Assembly (NCBI RefSeq): GCF_000518785.1 | Contig: NZ_JAEG01000021.1 | Location: forward strand, 1 to 62,277 | Source: Paenirhizobium selenitireducens ATCC BAA-1503 | GTDB lineage: Bacteria; Pseudomonadota; Alphaproteobacteria; Rhizobiales; Rhizobiaceae | DNA length: 62,277 nucleotides | Direction: 5' to 3' | In this document: in pieces, positions 1 to 8,359 of the stretch | How the letters are laid out: each line of letters opens with the position of its first letter | Numbering within the stretch: the stretch's first letter is position 1 | Notes under the pieces: generated by a model | What the model saw: the letters and a program-made list of their open reading frames with translations, nothing else | Databases searched by the model: none | Told to the model about the DNA's origin: nothing | Made by a program: the position numbers and the translations under genes

Positions 1-1125
<1,125 letters not shown>

Positions 1126-1138
1126 ACAGTCGCTCTCC

Positions 1139-1177
1139 CCGCTTGCGGGGAGAGGGTCAGGGTGAGGGGCAACCACT
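1139..1177. repeat. REP-like palindrome next to the IS end
   Basis: The core reads CTCTCCCCGCTTGCGGGGAG, a near-perfect hairpin, and is followed by an AGGGTGAGGGGC-type tail. This form is common in alphaproteobacterial intergenic repeats. It sits directly beyond the transposase gene and before the convergent dehydrogenase gene. It could act as a terminator hairpin or as the insertion target of the IS. Confidence 0.6.
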
Positions 1178-1249
1178 GAATGAGAAGGCGAGGGTGGTCT
1201 CTTCGAGGGGCGATGGTATCCGCCTCGCCACTAAGGGCATCTTCCGGAC

Positions 1250-2206
1250 TTAGCCCACCAGGTTCCTTGGTGTGCCGACAACGAAAAGCTCGATGTTTTC
1301 GATCAGCTGGTCGGCGAGCGCCTGGATGGCTTCGCGGCTGGCCCAGGCGACGTGGGGCGTGAGAATGACGTCCGGGCGGGCGGCGATGCGCATCATAGAG
1401 CTGTCGGCGGTCGGCGGTTCGCCGTCGGTGACGTCGAAGCCGGCGGCGGCGATTTCGCCCTTTTCCAGCGCCTGCTCCAGGGCCTGTTCGTCGACCAGTC
1501 CACCGCGGCCGGTGTTGATCAGGATCGGCTTTCTCTCCATCAGGGCGAACTCGCGCGCGCCGATGATGCCACGGGTCTCGGCGTTGAGCGGGCAGTGCAG
1601 GGTAATGACATCGGCCCGGCGCATCACGTCGTCGAATGGCGTGTGGCCGGGCTTGAGTTCGCTTGAGCCCTTGCGGCCGGCGACGAGTACGGTCATGCCG
1701 AAGGCCTCGGCGATGCGGCCGACGGCCTTGCCGAGCGTTCCGTTGCCGATGATGCCGAGCGTGGAGCCGCCGAGGTCGGCGATCGGGTGGTCGAAGAAGC
1801 AGAATTGCGCCGCCTGCTGCCAGCGGCCGTCGAGCACCGACTGGCGATAGGGCAGGATCGAGCGGCGCAGCGCCAGCATCAGCGCGAAGGTGTGTTCCGG
1901 CACGGTGTGTTTCGCGTAGTTGCGGATGTTGCAGACCGTGATGCCCTGTTCGCGGGCGGCGGCCAGATCGACGATGTCGGTGCCGGTGGCGGCGACCGCG
2001 ATCATCTTCAGGCGCGGCGCGCGGCTTAAGGCTTCGCGGTTGAGCGGCGCCTTGTTGGAGATGACGATGTCGGCCGTTGCGATGCGTTCGGCGACTTTAT
2101 CCGGCGTAGTCCGATCATGAACGATCAGTTCGTGGGGAAAGGCGGGCGCGCGCAGAACGGTTTCGGGGGAAAGCGTGTCGCGGTCGAGAAAGACGATCTT
2201 CAGCAT
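1250..2206 (-). CDS. D-2-hydroxyacid dehydrogenase (glycerate/hydroxypyruvate type)
   Basis: This 318-residue protein belongs to the D-isomer 2-hydroxyacid dehydrogenase family and probably reduces hydroxypyruvate or glyoxylate with NAD(P)H in the cytosol. The nucleotide-binding loop GIIGNGTLG lies at 151-159. The catalytic triad is R234 (NTGRGG), E263 (DGEPP) and H285 (LTPHVAW). Its length is normal. It is transcribed toward the IS and lies about 155 bases downstream of rhaI on the same strand, but a hairpin at 2310-2332 separates them, so it is probably an independent unit. Substrate choice within the family cannot be settled from the sequence. Confidence 0.88.
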   Translation of the reverse strand: MLKIVFLDRDTLSPETVLRAPAFPHELIVHDRTTPDKVAERIATADIVISNKAPLNREALSRAPRLKMIAVAATGTDIVDLAAAREQGITVCNIRNYAKHTVPEHTFALMLALRRSILPYRQSVLDGRWQQAAQFCFFDHPIADLGGSTLGIIGNGTLGKAVGRIAEAFGMTVLVAGRKGSSELKPGHTPFDDVMRRADVITLHCPLNAETRGIIGAREFALMERKPILINTGRGGLVDEQALEQALEKGEIAAAGFDVTDGEPPTADSSMMRIAARPDVILTPHVAWASREAIQALADQLIENIELFVVGTPRNLVG

Positions 2207-2309
2207 CGGTTTTCAGCACTCCTTGCTCAGGCGAGCGCATTAGAAATAGGGGAAATCACGATGGCAAGGCCGGATTGGCGCTCAAACGGTCGGCAGGCGC
2301 AAAACGGAC

Positions 2310-2332
2310 AATGCCGGGACGAGCCCGGCATT
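2310..2332. terminator. Hairpin downstream of rhaI
   Basis: Nine-base perfect arms (AATGCCGGG / CCCGGCATT) enclose a five-base loop just past the rhaI stop. On the minus strand it is followed only by a weak T-rich stretch, so it could equally be a processing or stability hairpin. Confidence 0.5.
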
Positions 2333-2361
2333 GCGAAATATTTGGGTGGTGACTTCGGCGT

Positions 2362-3654
2362 TCAGACGATGCCGCCGGAGCCGCCCTTGACGGCCGGACG
2401 TTCGCTGGCGACTTTGGCGCGATAGCCGCTGGCACGGTAGGCAGCGACCGGGTCGATGGCGCCGCCGGCGCGGCGGCGGGCTTCGGCGAGGATCGGCTCG
2501 ACATCGGTGCGGTAGGCGCGCTTCAGCGTTTCGGTCGCCATCAGCGCGTCGTTGCCGTCCTGGAAACCGGCAAGCGCTGCGCGGTCGACCAGCAGGGCCT
2601 GGGCATAGGCGCGGCGGATCTCGTTGGCGCTCGAAATCAGGCTTTCGATCGGGTCTGTGACGTTGTGGCTCTGGTCGATCATGTGGGCCGGATGGAAACC
2701 CTTGACGCCGCGATGTTCGGCATCGACCAGTTCGTTGAACACGAGGAACAGGCGATAGGGCTCGATCGAACCGGCATCGAGGTCGTCGTCGCCATATTTC
2801 GAATCGTTGAAATGGAAGCCGCCGAGCTTGCCGAACTGGATGAGGCGGGCGACGATCATCTCGATATTGGTGTTGGGCGCATGGTGGCCGAGGTCGACGA
2901 GGCAGAAGGCCTTGTCGCCCAGCGTCTGGGCGATCAGCAGGTTGGAGCCCCAGTCCTGCACGACCGTCGAATAGAAGGCCGGCTCGTACATCTTGTGCTC
3001 GGAGAAGATCCGCCAGTCGTCGGGGAGCGCCTTGTAGATGTCGGCCATGGCGGCGAGATAGCGCTCGAACTGGCGGGTGAAATTCGTCTGGCCGGGGAAG
3101 TTGGAGCCGTCGCCGACCCAGACGGTCAACGCCTTGGAACCGATCGCGTTGCCAAGCTCGATGCATTCGATGTTGTGCTCGACGGCCTGGGCGCGGGTTG
3201 CCGCATCGACGTGCGAGAGCGAGCCATATTTGTAGGAATGGGCCTGGTCGGGCGCATCCGAGAAGGTGTTGGAGTTCATCGCGTCGAAGCCCAAGCCCAG
3301 CGCCTCGCCCTTGGCCTTCAGTTCCTTCGGATCGGCCTTGTCCCACGGAATATGCAGCGAGACCGTCGGCGTGGCGCGCGTCAGTTCGTTGATGACGGCG
3401 CAGTCGTCGAGCTTGTCGAAGATGTGGCGCGGTTCGCCAAGGCCCGGGAAACGGGCAAAGCGGGTGCCGCCGGTGCCGACGCCCCAGGAGGGAACGGCGA
3501 CGAAGAAGTCGGCGACCTTGGCCGTGACCGTCTCGATGTCGACATTGCCGCGGGCGAGCTTTTCGCCGAGCGCCGCATAGTCGGATTTGAGCGCGGCTGC
3601 GCGCTTGTCGTTCTCGGCGCCGATCAGGTCCGACGAAATCTGGCTGTCCGTCAT
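2362..3654 (-). CDS. rhaI: L-rhamnose isomerase (Pseudomonas/rhizobial type)
   Basis: This enzyme converts L-rhamnose to L-rhamnulose, the first step of the pathway. At 430 residues it has the same length as the Pseudomonas stutzeri enzyme, and its metal ligands fall at the same numbers: E219, D254, H281 and D327 for the structural site, and H257, D289 and D291 for the catalytic site. It is a TIM-barrel fold unlike E. coli RhaA. It lies downstream of rhaD on the same strand, but the 285-base gap holds a small gene on the other strand, so rhaI may have its own promoter. The ATG is preceded by a GGAGGAG ribosome-binding site. Confidence 0.95.
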   Translation of the reverse strand: MTDSQISSDLIGAENDKRAAALKSDYAALGEKLARGNVDIETVTAKVADFFVAVPSWGVGTGGTRFARFPGLGEPRHIFDKLDDCAVINELTRATPTVSLHIPWDKADPKELKAKGEALGLGFDAMNSNTFSDAPDQAHSYKYGSLSHVDAATRAQAVEHNIECIELGNAIGSKALTVWVGDGSNFPGQTNFTRQFERYLAAMADIYKALPDDWRIFSEHKMYEPAFYSTVVQDWGSNLLIAQTLGDKAFCLVDLGHHAPNTNIEMIVARLIQFGKLGGFHFNDSKYGDDDLDAGSIEPYRLFLVFNELVDAEHRGVKGFHPAHMIDQSHNVTDPIESLISSANEIRRAYAQALLVDRAALAGFQDGNDALMATETLKRAYRTDVEPILAEARRRAGGAIDPVAAYRASGYRAKVASERPAVKGGSGGIV

Positions 3655-3732
3655 GTATTCTCCTCCTCCCCGCGAACGATTGTCGTCGGTCCGCGTTCTA
3701 CGTCAATTCGATCATTGCAAGATGGGGCATTC

Positions 3733-3891
3733 ATGGACGTCGTACGCATACTGCTCGCCATCATCCTGCCGCCGGTCGGTGTCTTCCTGCAGGTGGGTAT
3801 CGGCCTGCATTTCTGGCTCAACATACTGCTGACCCTGTGCGGCTATGTTCCGGGGATCATTCACGCCATCTGGGTGATCCTGCGGAGATAG
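3733..3891 (+). CDS. PMP3/YqaE (UPF0057) small membrane protein
   Basis: The protein has 52 residues and two hydrophobic helices (about 5-24 and 28-48). The motif ILPPVGVFLQVG and the C-terminal GIIHAIWVI are the hallmark of the PMP3/UPF0057 family, whose members are often induced by stress and affect membrane potential. ATG 3733 gives the exact family N-terminus. It is placed on the plus strand between rhaD and rhaI, which are both on the minus strand, so it interrupts the rhamnose operon. No GGAAC-type stress promoter is visible in front of it. Confidence 0.88.
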   Translation: MDVVRILLAIILPPVGVFLQVGIGLHFWLNILLTLCGYVPGIIHAIWVILRR

Positions 3892-3897
3892 CGGCCA

Positions 3898-3923
3898 CCG
3901 CCACGGCATTTGCGCCGTGGCGG
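3898..3923. terminator. Bidirectional hairpin between the PMP3 gene and rhaD
   Basis: Perfect 10-base arms (CCGCCACGGC / GCCGTGGCGG) with a six-base loop lie 7 bases after the PMP3-like stop and 16 bases beyond the rhaD stop. The position between two convergent genes fits a shared terminator. If it works on the minus strand it would uncouple rhaI from rhaD. Confidence 0.65.
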
Positions 3924-3938
3924 GCTTGGGAGGCTTGA

Positions 3939-6035
3939 TCAGCGCGTAAAGCTCTGGGCGTTGCCGGCATCGACATTGATGATGTTGCCGGTCGACTTGG
4001 CCGAGAGGTCCGAGGCGAGGAAGTAGATCGCCTCGGCGATGTCCTCGGGGAAGACGTTGAGCTTCAGCATCGAACGCTTACGGTAGTGTTCTTCCAGATC
4101 GGTGACCTCGATCTTGGAGGAGGCCGCACGCTGTTCGCGCCATTCGCCGTTCCAGATCTTCGAGCCGCGCAATACCGCATCCGGATTGACCGTGTTGACG
4201 CGGATACCGGCGTCTGCGCCTTCGAGCGCCAGGCAGCGGGCGAGATGGATCTCGGCGGCCTTGGCGGTGCAGTAGGCAGATGCGTTGGGCGAGGAGGCAA
4301 GGCCGTTCTTCGAGGCGACGAAGACGATATTGCCGCCGATCGCCTGGCGGCGGAAGAGGCGGAAGGCCTCCCGCGAGACGAGGAAATAGCCGGTGGCGAG
4401 GATGTCGATGTTCTTGTTCCACATCGCAAGCGTCGTGTCCTCGACCGGCGCCGAAGAGGCGATGCCGGCATTGGAGACGAGAATGTCGACGCCGCCGAAT
4501 TCGATGCAGGCCTCGGCGAAGGTGGAGGCGACGGCCTCTTCCTTGGTCACGTCGAGGGTGACGGAGCGAACGCTGTCACCGCCGTAGCGTTTGGCGAAAT
4601 CGGTCATGGTATCGGCGAGCGCGCCGGCATCGATGTCGGCGAGCACCACGCAGGCGCCCTCCGCCATCAGCCGCTCGGCCGTGGCGCGACCGATGCCGCC
4701 GGCGCCGCCGGTGACGAAGGCGACGCGGCCGGCCAGCGACTTCGGTTTCGGCATGCGCTGGAGTTTCGCTTCCTCGAGCAGCCAGTATTCGATGTCGAAG
4801 GCTTCCTGTGCGGGCAGGCCCTGGTATTCGGAAACCGTCGAGGCGCCCTTCATCACGTTGATGGCGTTGACGTAGAATTCGCCGGCGATGCGGGCGGTCG
4901 CCTTGTCCTTGGCAAAGGACAGCATGCCGACGCCCGGGACCAGGAAGATGACCGGATTGGGGTCGCGCATCTTCGGCGAATTGGCGTGCTTGCAGGTCTC
5001 GTAGTAGCGCGTGTAGTCGGCGCGGTAGTCTTCCAGCGCCTTGTCGAGGCCGGCGATCACGGCATCGGCGTCAGGTTTCGCCGGATCGAAATCGACGATC
5101 AGCGGGCGGATCTTGGTGCGCAGGAAGTGGTCGGGGCAGGAGGTGCCGAGGCTTCCCAGCGCCTGAAGATCCCTGGAGTTGACGAATTCGAGCACGGCGG
5201 CCTGGTCGTCGAAATGACCGAGCTTGCGCTCCGTCTTGCCGATGCGGCCGCGGATTTCCGGCATCAGCTTCGCGGCAATGGCGCGGCGTTCCGCTTCCGG
5301 CAGGCTCTTGGCGACGGCACCACCGAAGATGGTCTTGCCTTCGGTTTCCTTGGCGAACCACTCGATCGCCTTGTTGATGATCTCGAGCGTCAGCAGGTAG
5401 CAGTCCTTGGCGTCGTTCGCCCAGGTGAACAGGCCGTGGCTTTCCAGCACGACGCCCTTGGCGGTCGGGTTGGCCTTGACGAAGGCTTCGAGGTCGAGGC
5501 CGAGCTGGAAGCCCGGACGGCGCCAGGGCAGCCAACCGATGTCGGCGCCGAAGATCTGGCTCGTCAGCTCTTTCGAGTTCTTCGAAGCGGCGATCGCGAT
5601 GATCGCGTCAGGATGCATGTGGTCGACATGGGTAAACGGCACGAAACCATGCAGCGGCGTGTCGATCGAGGCGGCGCGCGGGTTGAGGTTGAAGGTGCAA
5701 TGCGGGAGGAAGCCGACCATGCGGTCCTCGTCCTCGACGCCCTTGTAGAGCGTCTTCAGCGCTTCGAGCTTGTCCATGTAGAGGGTGGAGAAACCGTCGA
5801 GCTTGATCGTGCCGACGTCGCCGCCGGAACCCTTGACCCACATGACGCGAACCTTCTCGCCGGTCAGCGGATCGGTTTCCATGACCTTTGCCGAGGTGTT
5901 GCCGCCACCGTAATTGGTGATGCGCTTGTCGGCGCCCAAGAGATTGGACCGGTAGAGCAGCTTGCCGGGCTCGTCGAGCTTTGCAGCGTAAGCGTCGTCC
6001 CAACGGTTTTCGAGAAGGCGGGTTTGGCCCGTCAT
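3939..6035 (-). CDS. rhaD: Bifunctional rhamnulose-1-phosphate aldolase / lactaldehyde dehydrogenase
   Basis: This 698-residue fusion cleaves rhamnulose-1-phosphate to DHAP and L-lactaldehyde and carries a dehydrogenase for the aldehyde. Residues 1 to about 410 form a class II aldolase/adducin domain with GGGNTSAK at 43-50 and likely metal histidines H136, H139 and H200. Residues from about 434 on form a short-chain dehydrogenase: TGGAGGIG at 442-449, NAGIA near 522, catalytic S575, Y588 and K592. It is divergent from rhaR, and their shared 204-base gap holds the operator-like repeats. The same fusion occurs in the Rhizobium leguminosarum rha locus. Confidence 0.94.
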   Translation of the reverse strand: MTGQTRLLENRWDDAYAAKLDEPGKLLYRSNLLGADKRITNYGGGNTSAKVMETDPLTGEKVRVMWVKGSGGDVGTIKLDGFSTLYMDKLEALKTLYKGVEDEDRMVGFLPHCTFNLNPRAASIDTPLHGFVPFTHVDHMHPDAIIAIAASKNSKELTSQIFGADIGWLPWRRPGFQLGLDLEAFVKANPTAKGVVLESHGLFTWANDAKDCYLLTLEIINKAIEWFAKETEGKTIFGGAVAKSLPEAERRAIAAKLMPEIRGRIGKTERKLGHFDDQAAVLEFVNSRDLQALGSLGTSCPDHFLRTKIRPLIVDFDPAKPDADAVIAGLDKALEDYRADYTRYYETCKHANSPKMRDPNPVIFLVPGVGMLSFAKDKATARIAGEFYVNAINVMKGASTVSEYQGLPAQEAFDIEYWLLEEAKLQRMPKPKSLAGRVAFVTGGAGGIGRATAERLMAEGACVVLADIDAGALADTMTDFAKRYGGDSVRSVTLDVTKEEAVASTFAEACIEFGGVDILVSNAGIASSAPVEDTTLAMWNKNIDILATGYFLVSREAFRLFRRQAIGGNIVFVASKNGLASSPNASAYCTAKAAEIHLARCLALEGADAGIRVNTVNPDAVLRGSKIWNGEWREQRAASSKIEVTDLEEHYRKRSMLKLNVFPEDIAEAIYFLASDLSAKSTGNIINVDAGNAQSFTR

Positions 6036-6140
6036 TGCTTCCTCCCTGTGCGTGTCGATTCATGGGCGGCGCGCGAGGCGGCCCATCTCCTTCTGGTCGA
6101 CGGTATCGCGCATCCTGCGGACAGTTGTCAATCAATTTCG

Positions 6141-6193
6141 ATCACAAACATTCATTGTGCGACGCAACATTATCTTTTTTGATCGTTTGTGAT
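6141..6193. promoter_or_regulatory. Inverted operator pair in the rhaD-rhaR divergent promoter region
   Basis: ATCACAAAC at 6141-6149 is repeated exactly as its reverse complement GTTTGTGAT at 6185-6193. The centres are 44 bases apart, about four helical turns. The stretch is much more AT-rich than its surroundings and lies between the rhaD and rhaR starts. DeoR-family repressors commonly bind paired sites like this. Binding by RhaR is inferred. Confidence 0.6.
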
Positions 6194-6239
6194 TGACAGC
6201 ATAAAAGCAATCCGGATAAATCACGCTCAGGAGGAGCCC

Positions 6240-7052
6240 ATGCACGAACGCGAACGTCATCGCATCATATTAAGCGCGATCCAGGAAAAGCCGGTCATCA
6301 CCGTGCAGGATATCGCCGAGCTGACCGAGGCTTCAGAGGCCACGATCCGCCGGGATATCGCGTCGCTTCACGTGCAGGGAAAGCTCCGTCGGGTTCGTGG
6401 CGGGGCCGAGGCGGTGCATCCGCCGCAGCTCGGAAATCTCGCCGCGCGACCGTTCCGCGTTTCCGAATCGGTCAACATCGACAAGAAGCGCGCAATTTCG
6501 CGCGCGGCGGTCGATCTGTGCGAGGAAGGCGACTCGATCATCATCAACGGGGGCACGACGACCTTCCAGATGGTGCATTTCATGTCGGCGCGCCGCCTGC
6601 AGGTGATGACCAATTCCTTCGCCATCGCCGAGCACCTGGTGAAGCATTCGAAGTGCACGGTGTCGGTGCCGGGCGGGGCGATCTACCGCGACCAGAGCCT
6701 GATCCTTTCGCCCTTCGACAATGACGCGATCCGCAATTTCTATGCGCGGCGTATCTTCATCGGAGCCCAGGGCATCAACGCGCATGGCGTGATGGAGTCG
6801 GACGCGCTGGTTATCCAGAGCGAGCAAAAGCTGGTGCGCCAGGCGGACGAGCTGATTGTCATGGTCGATTCCAGCAAGTTCGCCAAGCGCTCCAGCCTGA
6901 TCCTGTGTCCGCTCGAGAACGTCTCGACGATCATCACCGACGACAAGATTCCCGACGAGGCGGCCGCCATGGTCACCGATGCCGGCATCAAGCTCATTAC
7001 GGTCAAGCCGCTGGCTTCGGCCGAGAAGGAGGATACCACGTCGGTCGCATGA
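6240..7052 (+). CDS. rhaR: DeoR-family regulator of rhamnose catabolism
   Basis: This 270-residue regulator heads the plus-strand rhamnose operon. The N-terminal DeoR helix-turn-helix at about 3-58 includes VQDIAELTEASEATIRRDI. The C-terminal DeoR sensor domain shows NGGTTT and the VMVDSSKFAKRS motif, which binds phosphorylated sugars in the family. ATG 6240 was chosen because AGGAGG lies 5-10 bases upstream; an in-frame start at 6189 has no ribosome-binding site and would overlap the operator. It probably represses rhaDI and its own operon until a rhamnose intermediate accumulates. Confidence 0.92.
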   Translation: MHERERHRIILSAIQEKPVITVQDIAELTEASEATIRRDIASLHVQGKLRRVRGGAEAVHPPQLGNLAARPFRVSESVNIDKKRAISRAAVDLCEEGDSIIINGGTTTFQMVHFMSARRLQVMTNSFAIAEHLVKHSKCTVSVPGGAIYRDQSLILSPFDNDAIRNFYARRIFIGAQGINAHGVMESDALVIQSEQKLVRQADELIVMVDSSKFAKRSSLILCPLENVSTIITDDKIPDEAAAMVTDAGIKLITVKPLASAEKEDTTSVA

Positions 7053-7109
7053 TGTGATCCGGCCGCGTGGGGAGTTCAAAGCAGTCTATCAACCTGGGAG
7101 GAAGACCAA

Positions 7110-8105
7110 ATGAAACTGTCCAAGACACTGCTCGCCGGTGTGGCCCTTGCCGCCATGGCCATGGCGTCGGGTGCCAACGCGGCCGACATGAAGATCGCGC
7201 TGGTGGTCAAGTCGCTCGGCAACGGCTTCTTCGAAGCTGCCAACAAGGGCGCCGAGGAAGCCGCCAAGGAACTCGGCGGCGTCGAGATCATCTATACCGG
7301 ACCGACGACGACCACGGCCGAAGGCCAGATCGAAGTCATCAATTCGCTGATCGCCCAGGGCGTCGACGCCATCGCGATTTCGGCCAATGATCCGGACGCC
7401 GTCGTTCCGGCGCTGAAGAAGGCCGCCCAGCGCGGCATCAAGGTCATCTCGTGGGATTCGGGCGTTGCCGCCGAAGGCCGCATCATGCACCTCAACCCCT
7501 CGTCCAACGAACTGATCGGCAAGATGTGCCTGCAGCTCGCGGCCAACCATCTTGAAGGCGGCAAGGGCGACTTCGCCATCCTCTCGGCTACCACGACCTC
7601 GACCAACCAGAACATCTGGATCGAGGAAATGAAGAAGCAGCTCAAGGACTTCCCGGACCTCAACCTGACCACGACCGTCTATGGTGACGACCTGGCCGAC
7701 AAGAGCTACCGCGAAGCCAACGGCCTTCTGTCGTCCTCGCCGAACGTCAAGGTCATCGTTGCTCCGACCACGGTCGGTGTGCTGGCCGCCTCGCAGGCCG
7801 TCAAGGATGCCGGCAAGATCGGCGAAGTCTTCGTGACCGGCCTTGGCCTGCCGTCCGAAATGGCCGGCGCCATCAAGTCGGGCGCGACCAAGGAATTCGC
7901 CATCTGGAACCCGATCGACCTCGGTTACTCGGCCACCCAGATCGCCTATCGCCTGGTCAAGGGTGACACCGACGGCGCACCGGGCTCGGAAATCGAAGCC
8001 GGCCGCATGGGCAAGATCAAGGTGGGCGACAACGGCGAAGCGGCCATGGCCGATCCCTTCGTCTACAATTCGTCGAACATCGACGAGTTCTCGAAGATCT
8101 TCTGA
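7110..8105 (+). CDS. rhaS: Rhamnose ABC transporter, periplasmic binding protein
   Basis: This 331-residue type I sugar-binding protein captures rhamnose in the periplasm. A Sec signal peptide covers about 1-24 (KLSKTLL, hydrophobic core, cleavage after ANA). The mature part begins with ADMKIALVVKSLGNGFF and continues as a Peripla_BP_4 fold typical of the CUT2 class. GGGAGGAAG supplies a strong ribosome-binding site. It is the first transporter gene after rhaR. A large inverted repeat follows before rhaT, which may stabilise the upstream message so that the binding protein is made in excess. Confidence 0.94.
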   Translation: MKLSKTLLAGVALAAMAMASGANAADMKIALVVKSLGNGFFEAANKGAEEAAKELGGVEIIYTGPTTTTAEGQIEVINSLIAQGVDAIAISANDPDAVVPALKKAAQRGIKVISWDSGVAAEGRIMHLNPSSNELIGKMCLQLAANHLEGGKGDFAILSATTTSTNQNIWIEEMKKQLKDFPDLNLTTTVYGDDLADKSYREANGLLSSSPNVKVIVAPTTVGVLAASQAVKDAGKIGEVFVTGLGLPSEMAGAIKSGATKEFAIWNPIDLGYSATQIAYRLVKGDTDGAPGSEIEAGRMGKIKVGDNGEAAMADPFVYNSSNIDEFSKIF

Positions 8106-8133
8106 TTTTCGATCTGCCGACTGCGAGTGGTGC

Positions 8134-8319
8134 CCCCCCTCTGCCCTGCCGGGCATCTCCCCCTCAAGGGGGGAGATTGGATGGGGCCGCCGCCTCGCCA
8201 TGGCGAATGACGGCGTGGCTGAAGTGTCGCCGCCGTCGACTGCGAAGATAAAGGGCGAGACATCGCTGCTTGCCGATCTCCCCCCTTGAGGGGGAGATGC
8301 CCGGCAGGGCAGAGGGGGG
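8134..8319. repeat. Rhizobial palindromic repeat pair forming a 44-base inverted repeat
   Basis: A 44-base unit at 8134-8177 (starting CCCCCCTCTGCCC) recurs as an almost exact reverse complement at 8276-8319, with about 98 bases between them. Each unit also folds on itself through CCCCCTCAAGGGGG. It occupies nearly the whole 254-base gap between rhaS and rhaT. The same unit is present after pntB, so it belongs to a dispersed RIME-like intergenic family. Confidence 0.85.
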
Positions 8320-8359
8320 TGCTGCCGCCTGTTTTCAATGAATTGACCGGTAAAGCCTG

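Noticed and set aside
2665..3732. Long plus-strand extension in front of the PMP3-like gene, opposite rhaI
   Set aside because: Only the last 52 codons show a real family. The upstream part is antisense to rhaI and lacks coding features.
4086..6182. A 698-codon open frame on the plus strand opposite rhaD
   Set aside because: It is the antisense shadow of rhaD, caused by high GC at third positions. It has no domain, no ribosome-binding site and an unnatural composition.
6189..6239. Earlier in-frame start for rhaR
   Set aside because: It has no ribosome-binding site and lies within the operator-like repeat, while ATG 6240 has AGGAGG.
8134..8319. Repeated units that might be a CRISPR array
   Set aside because: There are only two copies, in inverted orientation and with one spacer. 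They match a dispersed intergenic palindrome family.
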